This document shows, one piece after another, positions 47,277 through 59,900 of a stretch of DNA of 64,000 nt. The position numbers and the translations under genes are program-made. Location: positions 316,859 to 380,858 of the forward strand of contig NW_019091399.1 of assembly GCF_001949145.1 (NCBI RefSeq), given 5' to 3'. Position 1 is the stretch's first letter, and each line of letters begins with the position of its first letter. The DNA is from Acanthaster planci (taxonomy: Eukaryota; Echinodermata; Asteroidea; Valvatida; Acanthasteridae). Under the pieces are notes generated by a model. The model worked only from the letters and a program-made list of their open reading frames with translations, was not told where the DNA came from and searched no databases.

Positions 47277-48840
47277 TACACATCTAACCATGTTGTATCC
47301 TGACCTCAGTAATGTGGCATTGAATTTGGCCTTACTCATTCTTCAAATAAACTATTGTATTCAAAAGTTGCAGTTGTATGAAGTTGTACAGTAAAGCACT
47401 GGGGTAAAATTCACTTAGTGAAAAACATGAGTGTAGATTCTTGTAACAGATCCGAAGATTTTGTCTCTGGAATGTGATTTGGAGTGTAGAGAATCTGTAA
47501 TGAAGTAATTGTGAATGAAATAATTTAACAGATGAATGATGCAAGGATATCTGCATTGTTGAAGTGATGGGAGTTTAGAGCAGAGCTCTAAAATATAAAT
47601 ATGGCTCTCTTCCTAATTTATGCATGGGACTTGCAAATTATTCACAAGATTTATCTCTTGATGTTTGGTTGTTATAGACTATACACCCACATTCCTAAGC
47701 TTCATGCACATGCTTTGGTCAAGTTACAGCATCCTATTGGTTTAAGAGGCATGTAATGTGCTTGCGTACCACCTATCCAGGAGTATGTTGCCACTGCAGT
47801 AATGGCTTCTAATGGACCAATTGTGTCTGCTAAGTCATGTGACCTATAGTGGGTATTAAATATCAGCAAACACAGCGTCCACCAAAAGCAAAGCGTTTCA
47901 CAAGTATCATTTACCAAAAATAAAGCCGATAGAAGGTACCGTACTCGGACTACTTATATGCAGGGCACTATACTGTAACTTGGTTATATTGTTTGTAAAC
48001 AACTCTCAAAACACATGTTGCTTTATGGGGTTGATACCCACTATAGGTCATGTAGTTTAGCCGGCGCAATCCGTCTGTTCTTGTAACTGACTTACACCAT
48101 GAGGAACCTCCATCTATATTTATACATGTAATGTTAAACACGTTCCCTTGAGGTTGCAAATTTGTGTAAAAGAATTTTTCTGCACTCCAACAGCATGTAG
48201 TATTTTTTGTTTCAAGATAAATATTTCAAATGTCAACCTTAACATGACCACTTGCCCGTGGGACTTGCTGCTTCTTGGACATCCTCTTGTCAGTGAAGGA
48301 GGGTGGCAGAAAAAAGCTGCCAAAAAGTTTGTTTTGTTCCTTTGTTCCCCTGTGCAGCACAAACCTGTTGGTATTCTTCCAACTCAGATGCATTTGCTGA
48401 CTATTCAGTCATTAGTACTGATCCTTTACAAGATTTGCAGAGGTATAAGTTGATTTTGAGAACTTCCTGGATACTTTCCAATCCTTTTGGGTCTTGTCTA
48501 TGGAGTTCTCATTTTTAGTACTTCCCCACATTGACCTGTGTTCATTTTTAACGTTAAATATCTGTAATGGTACAGTTCCTTTGTTAGGTACAGAGGGGTT
48601 GAACAGTATTGTAAATAGAAGTCTGTATATAAAACCCTTGAGATTGTATGAAAAATGACATGGTACTTTTGTAGCGTGGGTAAAATTGTTTAGAGATTGT
48701 TTTAAAAAAATATAGCCAAATATAGCACTCTTCCAAATTCATCTTTACCAGAGATATAGATTATTGGGTTCTGTTGCTCTAGAAATATGCAGAGAAAGTA
48801 TGTTAAATGTATGAAATAAAAGAAACCCGCATAAACTGAA
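47277..48840 (+). other. Presumed 3' UTR and flank of GOLGA1
   Basis: No coding exon was recognised. An inverted pair (ACCTATAGTGGGTAT at about 47841-47855, inverse at about 48034-48048) flanks ~180 bases. AATAAA at 48815-48820 is a good candidate polyadenylation signal. Confidence 0.5.
48815..48820 (+). terminator. Candidate polyadenylation signal of GOLGA1
   Basis: AATAAA in the context ATGAAATAAAAGAAACC, with a T/G-rich stretch (TGTCTTTTGTTTTGTT) about 25 bases downstream. It implies a ~1.5-kb 3' UTR. Earlier AATAAA words also exist, so this is a choice by context. Confidence 0.4.
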
Positions 48841-49102
48841 TGTCTTTTGTTTTGTTCAGTAGCTCCACAACAATGTCGGCCGGTTCTTTAAAAAAAATGT
48901 TCGTATTGATAGAAAAAACAGTTTATTAGTTTTTCCTTAAAAATAAGTCTCTTTTAGATAATGTTATATATTTTCGTATTCTGAATGTACGTTCTGAGTA
49001 TCTAATATGTAATCGATCTAAGCCGGTGATGTTATTTAACAAGCCGCCCGCCCGAACTAGAGAACGACTGCGCCGATATAAGCTGTAGTGGCGAATTGCT
49101 TG

Positions 49103-49230
49103 TAGGCATGCGCAGAAATAACTCATGATTGTTTCCAGTCATCAGGTTAAAGTGCAACATTTATCGTTTCCTTGGAGATGATTGGCAAGACAAACATCGC
49201 TTTTTCCGCTTACAGTCACCGTCGCAGATG
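49103..49230 (+). promoter_or_regulatory. Putative promoter and 5' UTR exon of the glycosyltransferase gene
   Basis: GCATGCGCAGAA at about 49107 resembles an NRF1 site. A consensus donor (CAGATG/GTAAGT) lies at 49230-49231. ATG codons here do not join in frame to the later exons, so this would be non-coding. A possible next acceptor, ATTCCAG at 49926, precedes the coding ATG at 49961. Confidence 0.35.
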
Positions 49231-49960
49231 GTAAGTACATAAATACCGCATCCTATCAGACCAACGTGAACGGAAATTTGCTAATGTGAGTCCTCCGAAC
49301 TGCATTTTGTATCCTTATTCCAGCAATTCAAGATAGTCATTTTGTGTTTTAGAAGTTTGACATTTTGTATTAAAATGATTGAAATACTTCTTTCCATTGC
49401 TGAATTTTTGAGCGGGATACAAAACTGTTTTTATATGTGAGGGGAAATTTTATTTTTGATGACATCTTTACGTCTATCGGTTTCTATCTATATGATTTTT
49501 AAGCTATTTTCCCCCATAAATTTATCTGATGTTGGACAAATTGAGGTAAATGCATATGTCCCTTGTATTACTCGCTTTGGTCCATCGCAAACACATGGCA
49601 ACACTGGTGTATGTTCAGCTTTATTTATATGATAACCAACAAATTTTGCAGGTATATCAAATGAAGATAACGTGCACGATATGGAGCCGATGGGTAACCC
49701 CCCCCCAACGTCCAATCCCTATACACACTCTAGACAATCGTTACCTAACTCATCCCCCCCCTAGAAGTATGTAAAGAATTCCTGAGATTCCGATCAAACA
49801 ATTACCAACACAAAGGCGGGGTGGTTCTCTCCACCCCATATCTTGCATCATATGCAAATGAATGAGGACACAAAATTGTGATTATTCCTTTCAAGCGGAG
49901 AATACTTAATGGCGCATTATGATTCCAGAAACAGGTTCCGGCTTGTTGGGATTGATTTCC

Positions 49961-51191
49961 ATGACAACCGTCATGGCAACGAGGAAGGTCAATGTGTCGT
50001 GTGTTGTCAGGTTCTCGTTTCTTCTCCTTGGAGGTAAATGAATGGTCATATATAAGAGTATATACCCTTGAATATGCCACCCAAACGGACGAGCTATTTA
50101 ATTATTTAAATGAATCATAAACTGAATGAGGGAAAGCCATTTTGGAAATTGTGGAATGTAATAATCACTTGAGTAACTCTATTCAATGTATTTTTTTAGG
50201 ATGCTGTTAAAAATTCTACTGTTCATTCGACAATTCAAATTGCATGTGCTTGCAAAAAGTTTAAGTTTAACATCACTGTTTTGTGGTTTTTCATTTTCGT
50301 ACAGCATTCCTTTTGGTTAAATGGTTACAAACAAAGAGTCTTTATTCTAAGCAGCTGGAAGAGATGAATTCGAAGGAGCAAGTGGCGCATTCTGTTAAAG
50401 CAAGCAATCAAATTGAATCGGTAGCGAAAAGCTCTTCTCTGCCTTGTACACTTGGCCACGATGGTCGACATGATGGTGTTATCTTGTTAACCACAACGAA
50501 TGCCGGATTCCAAGACATGACGACAAACATGCTGGAAAGCATCAGAAGGGTCCGGATCTGTCCTAACATCACCATAATCGCCGAAGACGAACAGTCTTAC
50601 AAATATCTGACTGACAAAGTTGCCTCCCCTGGAGTCCACATTCAGAAAACGGATTCAGGGGTGATGACTTCAGACCGACTGAGGGTTTATGGAAGGGTGT
50701 ACATTCAATTTGTCAAGAAACGTGCACGTTACATACTGAACTTTCTCAATAAGGGTTACGATGTGCTCTTTACTGATGTCGACACTTTCTGGTTTCAAGA
50801 TCCCTTTCCGGATTTCCGAGGCAACTTTGATATTGCCATGAGACAGGAGGCTCCGCCATCAAGTCTTACTCCCGTGTTCTGTAATGGCTTTGGTTACTAT
50901 CGAGCAACAGAAAACACACTGGCTGTGGTTAGGGAGTGGGTACGTTTGATGAGCACCACACATAAGAAAACGATGGATAAGGATGTTTTGAACCTTGTGA
51001 TAAAGAACAGAAAACCGGCAGTGAGAATGAAGTCACTGGACTCCGTTAAGTATCCAGACGGTCGCGTGTTCCGTGATAAAGGCTGGGTGAAGAAACGGGC
51101 AAACACAACAGTTGTGCTACATTTAAGCAGCGTTTTTGGACACAACAGTAAACTGAAGAAATTAAAGGATAATGGATTGTGGCTAATATAA
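49961..51191 (+). CDS. Type II membrane glycosyltransferase, GT77/Nucleotid_trans fold
   Basis: Two coding exons, 49961-50033 and 50305-51191, join in phase 1 to give 319 residues. The intron falls inside the signal anchor: exon 1 ends ...SFLLLG and exon 2 opens AFLLVKWLQ, forming one hydrophobic segment (about residues 14-31) after a short basic cytosolic tail. The lumenal domain has the DxD metal/nucleotide-sugar motif (LFTDVDTFWFQDPF, Asp182/Asp184), NGFGYYRAT, MDKDVLNLVI in place of the usual DQxxLN, and a C-terminal HLSSVFGHNSKLKK. These fit the Nucleotid_trans domain of GT77 enzymes, whose known members transfer xylose or galactose. Donor and acceptor cannot be told from sequence. Expected location is the Golgi. 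The upstream ATG is preferred to Met50364 because it completes the anchor. Confidence 0.85.
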
Positions 51192-51208
51192 AAGGCGATG
51201 GTTCTGTT

Positions 51209-52340
51209 AATTCAAAAGGTTTTCTGGGTGGTTTAGTAAGAAAAAGATTTGAACTTTCCAAAAAATACAAGGCAAACCCCTTGCGAAATTTTGCATTTGA
51301 ACTGAGTTCTTTTTTCCTAATATGTGTGGCTACAAAGGTGGAAGAATGCTTATTTTGATTAAAAAGGTATTACTGGGCGCTATAGAGAAAATCTGAATTT
51401 CCACCTAATTTCAATAAAAATGCAAGGCCAACCCCTTGCTAAATCATTCGAATATAGCTCTTTTTCTCTTTCTTTTCAATCGTCAAAATTAGGGTTACAA
51501 ATGTCCAAGTAATGCTTACTTTTCTTCAGAGGGTATTACATTCTTCTGGGTGGTTTTGAGAAAACTAAATTTTGACATAATTTTAATTTAAATGCAAAGC
51601 TAACCTTTTGCAGTATTCTTGAATTTGAACTCAATTTTTCCCCCAATAAATCTTATAAATAATATGTGGCTACAAAGGTGGAAGAACTTATTTTGATTCA
51701 GAAGGTATTTCTGGGCACTTTCGACAAAATCTAGATTTCCATCTAATTACTATAAAATGCTAGGCTAATCCCTTGCTAAATTATTCAATGTTAGCTCTTT
51801 AATCTTTCTAATCAATCTTCAAAAAATGGGGCTATAAGGGCAGAAAGATGCTTATTTTGTTTTGTGGGGGTATTTTAGGGCAGTTTAGAGAAATCCAAAT
51901 TTTCACTCAATTTGAATAAAAATATAACCTAAATATAATATAGCCTAACCCCTTGCAAATTTCTGGATTTCTAACTTGATTTCATTTGCCAATAAATCTT
52001 CAAAACAAGTGGATGAATTAGGTGGAGAAATGCTTATTTTGCATCAGAAGGTATTTTGGGAGTGCTTTAGAGAAAAGTCCAAATTTTCACCCATTTCTAT
52101 TGAAAATGCAAGACTAACCCCTTGCAAAATTCTTGAATTTTTATCTCAATTTCTTTTTTCCACGAGTCCTCAAATATGTGGCTAAAAAGGTGGAAAGAAG
52201 TTTATTTTGCTTCGGAGGCAGGGTATTTTGGGGTGGTTTACAGAAGATACACATTTTCATCCAATTTTAATAAAATGCAAGGCAACCCCTTATAAAATAA
52301 TTTATCCATTTTTTCAATAAATATTCAACATCAGGGTCTA
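51209..52340 (+). repeat. Diverged satellite array, ~165-bp unit
   Basis: The anchor word AACCCCTTGC (or a close variant) recurs at 51275, 51430, 51602, 51767, 51947, 52116 and 52284, a spacing of 155-180 bases. Each unit also has TTCTGGG/TTTTGGG, GGTGGAAGAATGCTTATTTTG and AATAAAAATGCAAGGC. Further decayed units seem to run on to about 52700. The array begins about 20 bases after the glycosyltransferase stop and so is likely transcribed in its 3' UTR. Confidence 0.88.
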
Positions 52341-54595
52341 ACAAGTATTGAATACTGCTAATCATAATTACAAAGTCATTTCTAGCTGTTTATAAATTAA
52401 GGTCAAATCCAAGATGTTTACCTTGCAGTTTTCATTTTAACTGATTTATTTCAATAAATGTACAAAATCTTGTACTATAAAGTACCTGTGATTGCTTGTG
52501 TTTCTCAAGAAGGCATTTCTGGGTCATTTGTAGAATTGTCAATTCTTATAAAAATGCAAAGTGAAGCCCTTAGAATTTGATGGAACGTTTGTTCTTTGTT
52601 TGATTCATGTTTAAATATTTGGACATTTATCAAGATATTAGACAAGGCTTATTTTACTTCAGATGACTGTTGGGATGTTTGGAGTAAATTAAATCTGACC
52701 CAAACCACAATTCAATTGAAATAAGTGAGAATGAGTTTTTTGTCAAGCCAGATGTATCCTGTAAGACAGAATGATTGGTTCCTTTTTAATCTGATCTATA
52801 CAAGTGAAATACAGGCACCATTTCAATGAGGTACAATAACCAAGAATGAATTCTGCTTACTCTAACTGCTTACTTCCCTGTGTCACTAGGGGTTGGAATG
52901 GCACATCTACACAGAAATCCGCTTTGTTTTTAACACTAACAGGTACGCTCATTAACAATGTAATACCCAATGGCACTGTCATATATACATGTACACCAAT
53001 ATGCCGTCTACACTATGGCATACATGTACTTTCTTTAACCTTTTTCACTTCAAACCATTATTTGCATGGATATCACGAGGAAAAAGATGGGCACTGGCCT
53101 CCATTCCACTCCACACACCCCCCCGGAAAAATATAAAGGGAGAGTAAAACAAAAAGAATGAGCATCCCTTCCCCCAGAAAAATGGAAAGGGGATTTTTAA
53201 AATGCCAAAATGCTTGAAAATACATTGTAGCTAATTCCCTTCCATTGTTAGAGGATGCTTTGCCCACCCCCCAAAACAGTCATGCCCCCTAGAAAACTTC
53301 CTGGCAACGCCCATAGTTTTCACAAACTTTGTCGTCATGAAAGCTTCCAAATTTCTCCACTTCATACTCTTCTTTTCTCAATTATTTTGGGTAACTGATT
53401 GTACAATGGACCACTTTTCTACAACATGTGAGGTAGAACATTCTACATTCTGAATATAGAGACATTATTGACTTCAGTGGCTGATACAAAAGTGGAAGAT
53501 TGGTGTAAAACTCACTCATAAAATCTGAACTTACAAAGTTTACAAGTGCAAAATAGGTAAGGTAACAGTGAGGGATTTCATTGATACAAAAACACAAACA
53601 TTTCTCTGTTTTAAATCAGTAATATCAAAATTTGCTCTTCAATGAGATACAATGATTACAGAGTAAATACAATTTGAAAAACTTGTCATGAGTTGATTTT
53701 CTACACAAGGTAATGACAAGTCCAATAATTTGGTTTGTAAAAGGCTACACTACCATGACCAACTTCCGAAATTTGATACAAAAATCTACAAGAATAAAAG
53801 TGAATAGGAATGACCAAAACCCTTGCAGCTGTGGTTTGTATTGACTACATTTCATAAAAATCTAACAAATCATGTGCACTTCATGGAACGCTAGAGGTAC
53901 AATGTATCAGACAATAGCCTGTGAACAGTACAATTTCAATTTCTTCTGACAAGTGGGAAATTTATGCTATCTTGGTCAGAAAAAGGGTGTTAAAGTTAAG
54001 ATATTTCAGTAACTACATGTACTTATGTCTTCAATGTGCATAGAGATTTGAATATGGTATCAAGTCTGCAGCAAGGATTATTTTCTATGCGGTGCTCAGT
54101 GCTACAGGTGTAATTCTGGGTGTGGTCTGTTTCAACAAGTTTTGGTGCTGCATCACAACTTTAGGAGTAAAACATCCAAAATACGACGAATGTCGGTGTG
54201 AGTCCCACTGGGTAAACTTGCATATTTGTCCCTCACAGCAATGATAGAATGCTTAGAAATTTACGTCATGAGGAGGAAACAAATAAATTAAATTAACTTG
54301 ACCTTATTTCAAGGATGGATTTGCGCCGGGGGAGATGTAAATTCAAATGAAAAGTGGTAACTGGGATATCATTTGGAGGGACATTATAAATGAAAAAAAG
54401 TCACAGTAATACTATAGAATAATATACATGTACTGCAGAGATCAATACTGTGAACGGGAATGTTGATGTACATGTAAGATCAATGCACACCTCTATTTAT
54501 AAAGTTTAAAAAATGCAATTTCAGTATTCTATAAGGTCCTCAAAACAGCACATTAACTGATAAGGCTATGGCAAGAATTTACAGAGGAAATTTGG
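52341..54595. other. Gene-free AT-rich stretch
   Basis: Decayed satellite units continue to about 52700. Beyond that I see no exon, tRNA or clear element. A C-run-rich patch lies at 53085-53290. The right-hand part could belong to the 3' flank of the minus-strand deoxyribosyltransferase-like gene. Confidence 0.4.
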
Positions 54596-54772
54596 CAGTG
54601 TTGTAGTCGAGACCATCACAAGACCACGCACAAGATCAGTCACAAGCAACAGGGTGAACAATGACAAAGGAATGCTTTTGTTGCGGTTCATTTGAATAGC
54701 TTGCCTTGAATTCAGACTGGAGGTCTTGTGTTGGTCTTGTGACGGTCTTCAGTACTCTCAACTACGACACTG
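54596..54772. mobile_element. hAT-type MITE with 8-bp target duplication
   Basis: The left end is CAGTGTTGTAGTCGAGA and the right end, inverted, CAGTGTCGTAGTTGAGA. Longer inner homology (TCACAAGACCA-CACAAGA) extends the inverted ends past 40 bases with an indel. AAATTTGG occurs exactly on both sides (54588-54595, 54773-54780). The 177-bp length and lack of coding capacity mark it as non-autonomous. Confidence 0.92.
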
Positions 54773-54780
54773 AAATTTGG

Positions 54781-56977
54781 TTTCAATCAAGCTCATCGCC
54801 TAAGGAAATTCTCAGGGTTTTCTCCATGTAAGCAGAATTTAAAAGAACTTATCTTTTAAATTCTGGAGAAATGATTTGACGATGAAATTGAAAGAACTAG
54901 TAATACATATGCATGATATGTGCGTATGTCTCTAATGAAATTCATGCAATGTTTACATTTCAAATAAACACAAATATTTGTACATTGTGTAAATTACAAA
55001 ACATGATTAACATTAGCGTAACAAATACTGCATACAAAATCTGTTAAAAGTGCAAAGGTTCTCAACAAAATAACATATTTTAAGGTATTAACCACTTGCT
55101 GCTGGTACCGGAACCGTATTCTTTATATGCGTGGCCCGGGTCTCCGAAATCGGACAAAGGGAACTGGGCCTAGTAACAAAAGACTGTACTTGTAACAAAG
55201 ACCCTGCTGCTGGGCATCACCAACATTTTTTCACTCTCAATAGTGGAGATAATCCAGCCTTGTTTTGAAACAGTATACACTGTACCAAGGTTTGGGGGAT
55301 TTAGTGCAAGTGCATTACCAAAGGGGACAAAAGTGCTCCACCACTGCAGCGATAAGCCACACAGCACCACCGCACGCTAATCTAGCCCTAAAAGAGGTCA
55401 GCAGCACACTGTGCCAGTTTCATGAACAAAAGAAAATTACGAACACTGCAAAATATGCTCTCTTTTTACAAGGCAGCAGGCCTGGCTGAAATACTCCAGC
55501 CTCGGTAGATGTTGTGTATCAGATTAGAGTAGAACCCAGACAGTCCTTCGTATGGGCGTAAGTGTCCAGTAAATGAAGGTATGAATTTTTAAAGAATTTT
55601 GAAAACAGAAAAAATGATAATTATCCCATCCCAGCATCATCAACATTGATAACTGCCAGCGGCGTGATGTGGTTAAGGATATATTGTAAAATATCTTGGA
55701 CAAGTCTTGGACAATGTAGACCTCTTACTGGCATGCCAATCTTAATTTGCATTTTCACAATCCCTTACTGTAATATGAAGCTCCAGCAAAACCAGTGGAA
55801 CCTTAGACAACACTTATTAAATGGTTTCAACACAATATGCATTAACCCTAACAGTCCCAACTCCTCCAATTTCAATACGATTTTACATACACCCTAGGGA
55901 GTTTGGGTTAACTGTGGCAGTATACTATTATTTTTTATCGCACAATGCAGACACACTTATACAAAAAAAGTGCAGAAACCATCACAGAGCTCGGTATCAA
56001 ACTGAGTCACATTACATATGGTTAGCAAGAGTTACAAGATACATTCTGGCCACAGCTCCATGTACATGTATGTTGTGTTTTAAACTCAGATTACAATGGG
56101 AGGTAGTTCATAAAAACAATTCCCAATACAGTGCATAATCAAGAGGCCACTTGTCCCAGTGCATCCTGGGAAATCTTTATTTTAAATGGTCTTTGTATAA
56201 GCACATTGCAAGTTTTCCACTATTGGACCTGCATAATTCAAGTTAGGATCTTTGTGTGTGAAATATAAGGTCTTTACACAGCTCCAAACTCATTTAAACT
56301 CCTGTGAAATTACATATAAAGATATGAATAATGCAGATAATCAGCTGCCTGATCATTGAACAATTTCAACTGAAGCTGAAAAGTTGCTTTGTGAGTGGCT
56401 TTTGAGGTATGTACTTGGAAGTGCACCGGAGTGTGATTCAGTCTTATTTCTCACAGTGGTGAATGTATTGAGTTGTCAGTCAGAGCAGCAATATCTATCT
56501 CTGATAATATTAAGACAGTTCAAAGGCATGGTGTTTTGAGGTTTGGGCAGCTAGATTATAACAACTACCACCGGGTCTTTGTAGAATTCGGGGGCAAAAC
56601 AAACTGCCTTGTCTGTATTCTGCATATCACACAACAGTAGTTTGTACTCAATCCTCTCACACTATGAACATCAGACAAAAGAATAGCAATGCAGTAACAA
56701 TGAACATCCATTGTTATTGCACCATACTTCTTTTGTTAGATGTTCAAAGTGCCATACTGAAAAGCTGCTATCCAGTTTCATTTGTTACAAAGATTTCATA
56801 GTATTGAGCAGGAAATGACATGAGAAACCAGAGGCGAAAGTGATTTGTTAAAGTAACAAAATCCTAGATGTTCAATTTCTTTCCAAACCATTTCATTATG
56901 ACAGAGTTGGCAATGGGATGCATAGTGAAAGCCCAATTTAAGAGAAAGCACTTACAGCACATAGTAGTTCATATTGG
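54781..56977. other. 3' flank of the deoxyribosyltransferase-like gene
   Basis: It contains the third TTAA MITE (55088-55676) and otherwise no coding exon that I can support. Part of it is likely the minus-strand 3' UTR, but no polyadenylation signal can be singled out. Confidence 0.4.
55088..55676 (-). mobile_element. TTAA-flanked MITE, copy 3
   Basis: Starts TTAACCACTTGCTGCTGG and ends CCAGCGGCGTGATGTGGTTAA (two segments shared as inverse), 589 bp including both TTAA. It lies in the opposite orientation to copies at 39762-40330 and 45390-45985. It carries the full internal region, whereas copy 1 lacks ~25 bases near ACTTACGCCC. No transposase frame. Confidence 0.82.
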
Positions 56978-59900
56978 TCAGTCATCTACACTCCCTTCAT
57001 GTTCCATTTTGAGTTTCTCCACCAGGACATCAATGGTTTCTTGGATGTTTTCATAGACTGGTACCCCCCGACGCTTCGCAATATCAGCTAGGTAGCTACG
57101 AGCTCGATTATAGTCTCTGATAGCTCGCTCTGTCAGCTGTTAATGACAAATGATAAAAGGAAAAACAAATGGGAGGACATTATAGCAGTTAGTCTTGAAC
57201 CTAATGGAATGTTTAGTTTAGTAAGCAACTAAAAGGTTCACTTTTAATAAACACCCATTAGGAAGTCTACATCAAAACAGTGAAATTTATTTCCATATAT
57301 CAAACGGACACAAGTCAATGACACTTTTCAAGTTCTTGACTGAATATATAACACTTGAAGTGTTCTGTTTATCAATTGTCAGGATTTCACATGACATACC
57401 GTTTCCCCATAGACACAGACACCATGCTCCATCTGTTGGATGCATAGCACTACCTTCCTTCCTTGACCAATGTAGTGGGCAACCTAGGCAATAGAAATGG
57501 CAAAAACAGATAACCCAAAGTTCCCAGTGGACAGATTACAATGGCACCAAGAGGAACAAATCAAGGTGACATCACTGTAAAGATGAAAACATCTGCCCGA
57601 TAGGGAGAATGTCCAAACCCTTGAGGTTAACTAAGCAATTCAATGTTTAACGAATCTGTCCCACCTCAATCATTGATGCTATGCCACGGGAAGTAGCACT
57701 GATGACAAACAACAGGTACAATGATGTATCCTTGGCTCGGGCCTCAATAGCAATGTTAGACATGTTCCAGTTGGACACTTTAGGATTGAAAAAGGTCAGA
57801 TCATGCCTCCTGAGGACAAACCAAACATTTCTTATGAATATGCAACACGTAAAATAGAATTATCTTCACATTTGTCATACCAAATGTATAGAGGTTTAAA
57901 CTGTGTTTTTGAAATCCTTCTATTCCTGATAGAGTTGTATCAGGAACTTCTTGTAGTTAAAAAGTGAACAGACTGAGTAACAAAACATCCCAAAATGAAT
58001 ACTGGGCCATTTTCCAACACTCAACTTCAGCTCTATCTCAGACTTCAACTGTTTTTTTTTACTTCCCGTCTTTGAAGTTGCAAGCGCAATAGTAAGTCTG
58101 ATAATGCCACAAAACATCAAGAAATATACTAGAGAGCCAACCATTACGGTGTGCACTTCAATTTAATTTAAACGCTTCAGGCCTACAATCAGGGAATGGT
58201 TTCGGAGATGAAGCCTGAGATGGAGATGAGGCTGAGTATTGGAAAATGGCCCTGGCATGACAGTCATGGGTAGTCATCTGCCATTACATTTTTCAATGCC
58301 TGAATACCAAGCTTGTTTGCAACGCAAAGATCACAATTTTCATAACCCATAAATTTTAGGGACACTCTTTCAACTGAAGCTCTCAAATACTGATCTTTAT
58401 CTGAAAACTCATTCCAAATCCCACAAAATTTGAAGCTTTGATATGATCTCTGGGCCAATCAAAATGGACAAGTCATCTTACGCGAGACATGGGATGGCAA
58501 TCTCCTCTCTCCATGTTGTGTCCAAACAGGTCCCACCAAGGAAAACATCTGTCTGGACCTCAACGACCTTTCGAGGAATGGATGATGTCTTGAATGTACT
58601 CAGCCAACCTAACCATAGAAAAAGGGCAAATCCCAAAGAAAGCTGAAATGTAAGTCTAAAAGAACTTTCAACTTATTTCCTCTGGCAATTCCTGTCATTG
58701 TGTTTATGCAGTGTGAATGGTATCCTGGAGCAGTATGGAGGATTTCACAGATAATCTAGACATGAACATATGCATGGCTAAAGCATACACAGCACAAAAA
58801 AAAATCAACTGAATTCCCACAGCTACACCAAATGGTCATTGCTCAAATCAACAAAGTCAAACCCAGCCAACGATCAACTGTTCATGACTGGAAGTTGGAT
58901 GCAAAATAACAACAACAACAAATTCATAAAGACCTTCAGAAAGGCAAGCAACGACAGGGACTCACTAGAGGTCACTGACCTCAATCTCTTTGATGTTTCC
59001 AAGCCATCATCATGTATTGATGCCGCAAATATTTCCAGAAAAAATACTTCCACAGCACCATGTTTAGGCTTAAGAACACAGCCTGACCCCTGTGAATGTA
59101 CTAAGTGCAAGCAGGAAAAAGGAAATGTTTTATCTTTTTATCACAAATAATGAAGGACTCACGATAAATGGAAGACACAAGTCTGGAGAAAGCTCCTTTG
59201 CTGGAAGGTGGCGGTTGGTAATGCTTATACTCTGTAACCAGGCAACAAAACTCATTGAAGTCCAAGTCAGTCTTGTCTCCTGTCTCTGCACAGCTGGCTA
59301 CAATTTGGTTATATGCAGGGAAGGCAAGATCTTTACCAGTCACAGCCCGAATGGCAAGAAATGCCTAAATTGAAAGGAAAATCCATCTACAGTGTTTCAT
59401 TACAGTTTGTAAAAGGTCAAATTGAAGAAATTACGACCACCAATTCATACAAAAAAATGGTAACCCTTTTTCTCTTATAAAACATAAAGTTTTAATGTTT
59501 TGCTGCAATTGAAATATCCATATACATTTTGACTTTGTTTCCAACAACTACTATTTGACTTTGTTTCCAATAACTACTATTTAAAAAGATAAATTCATCT
59601 TACAGGAGTTTTCTGAAAATAAAATGTGGCACTTCTAGAACTTCACAAGAACTATGTAAGTGTAAAATATCTATCTTTGACAAAAAAGAACTCACATTAG
59701 AAAGTGATATTCTACTGCGATTATCTCGATCAAACTCATCAAAGACTTCACGGATGTGTCTGGAATGCAGCACAGATGAGGAACGTGATCACAAAATTGT
59801 GCTGAGCACAGAAAAAAAGGCTAATACTAAATATAAGTGAATTACAACAAAGGAAATGCTACACATAAATTCAAGTGCCTGGCAAACCCTAGCTGAGAAC

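Noticed and set aside
49178-49230. ATG at 49178 as start of the glycosyltransferase
   Set aside because: Splicing from 49230 to 50305 gives an early stop in every ATG frame tried; the 49961 exon joins in phase and completes the membrane anchor.
58839-59150. 103-codon plus-strand frame and its minus-strand mirror
   Set aside because: Lies in an intron of the deoxyribosyltransferase-like gene, without splice support.
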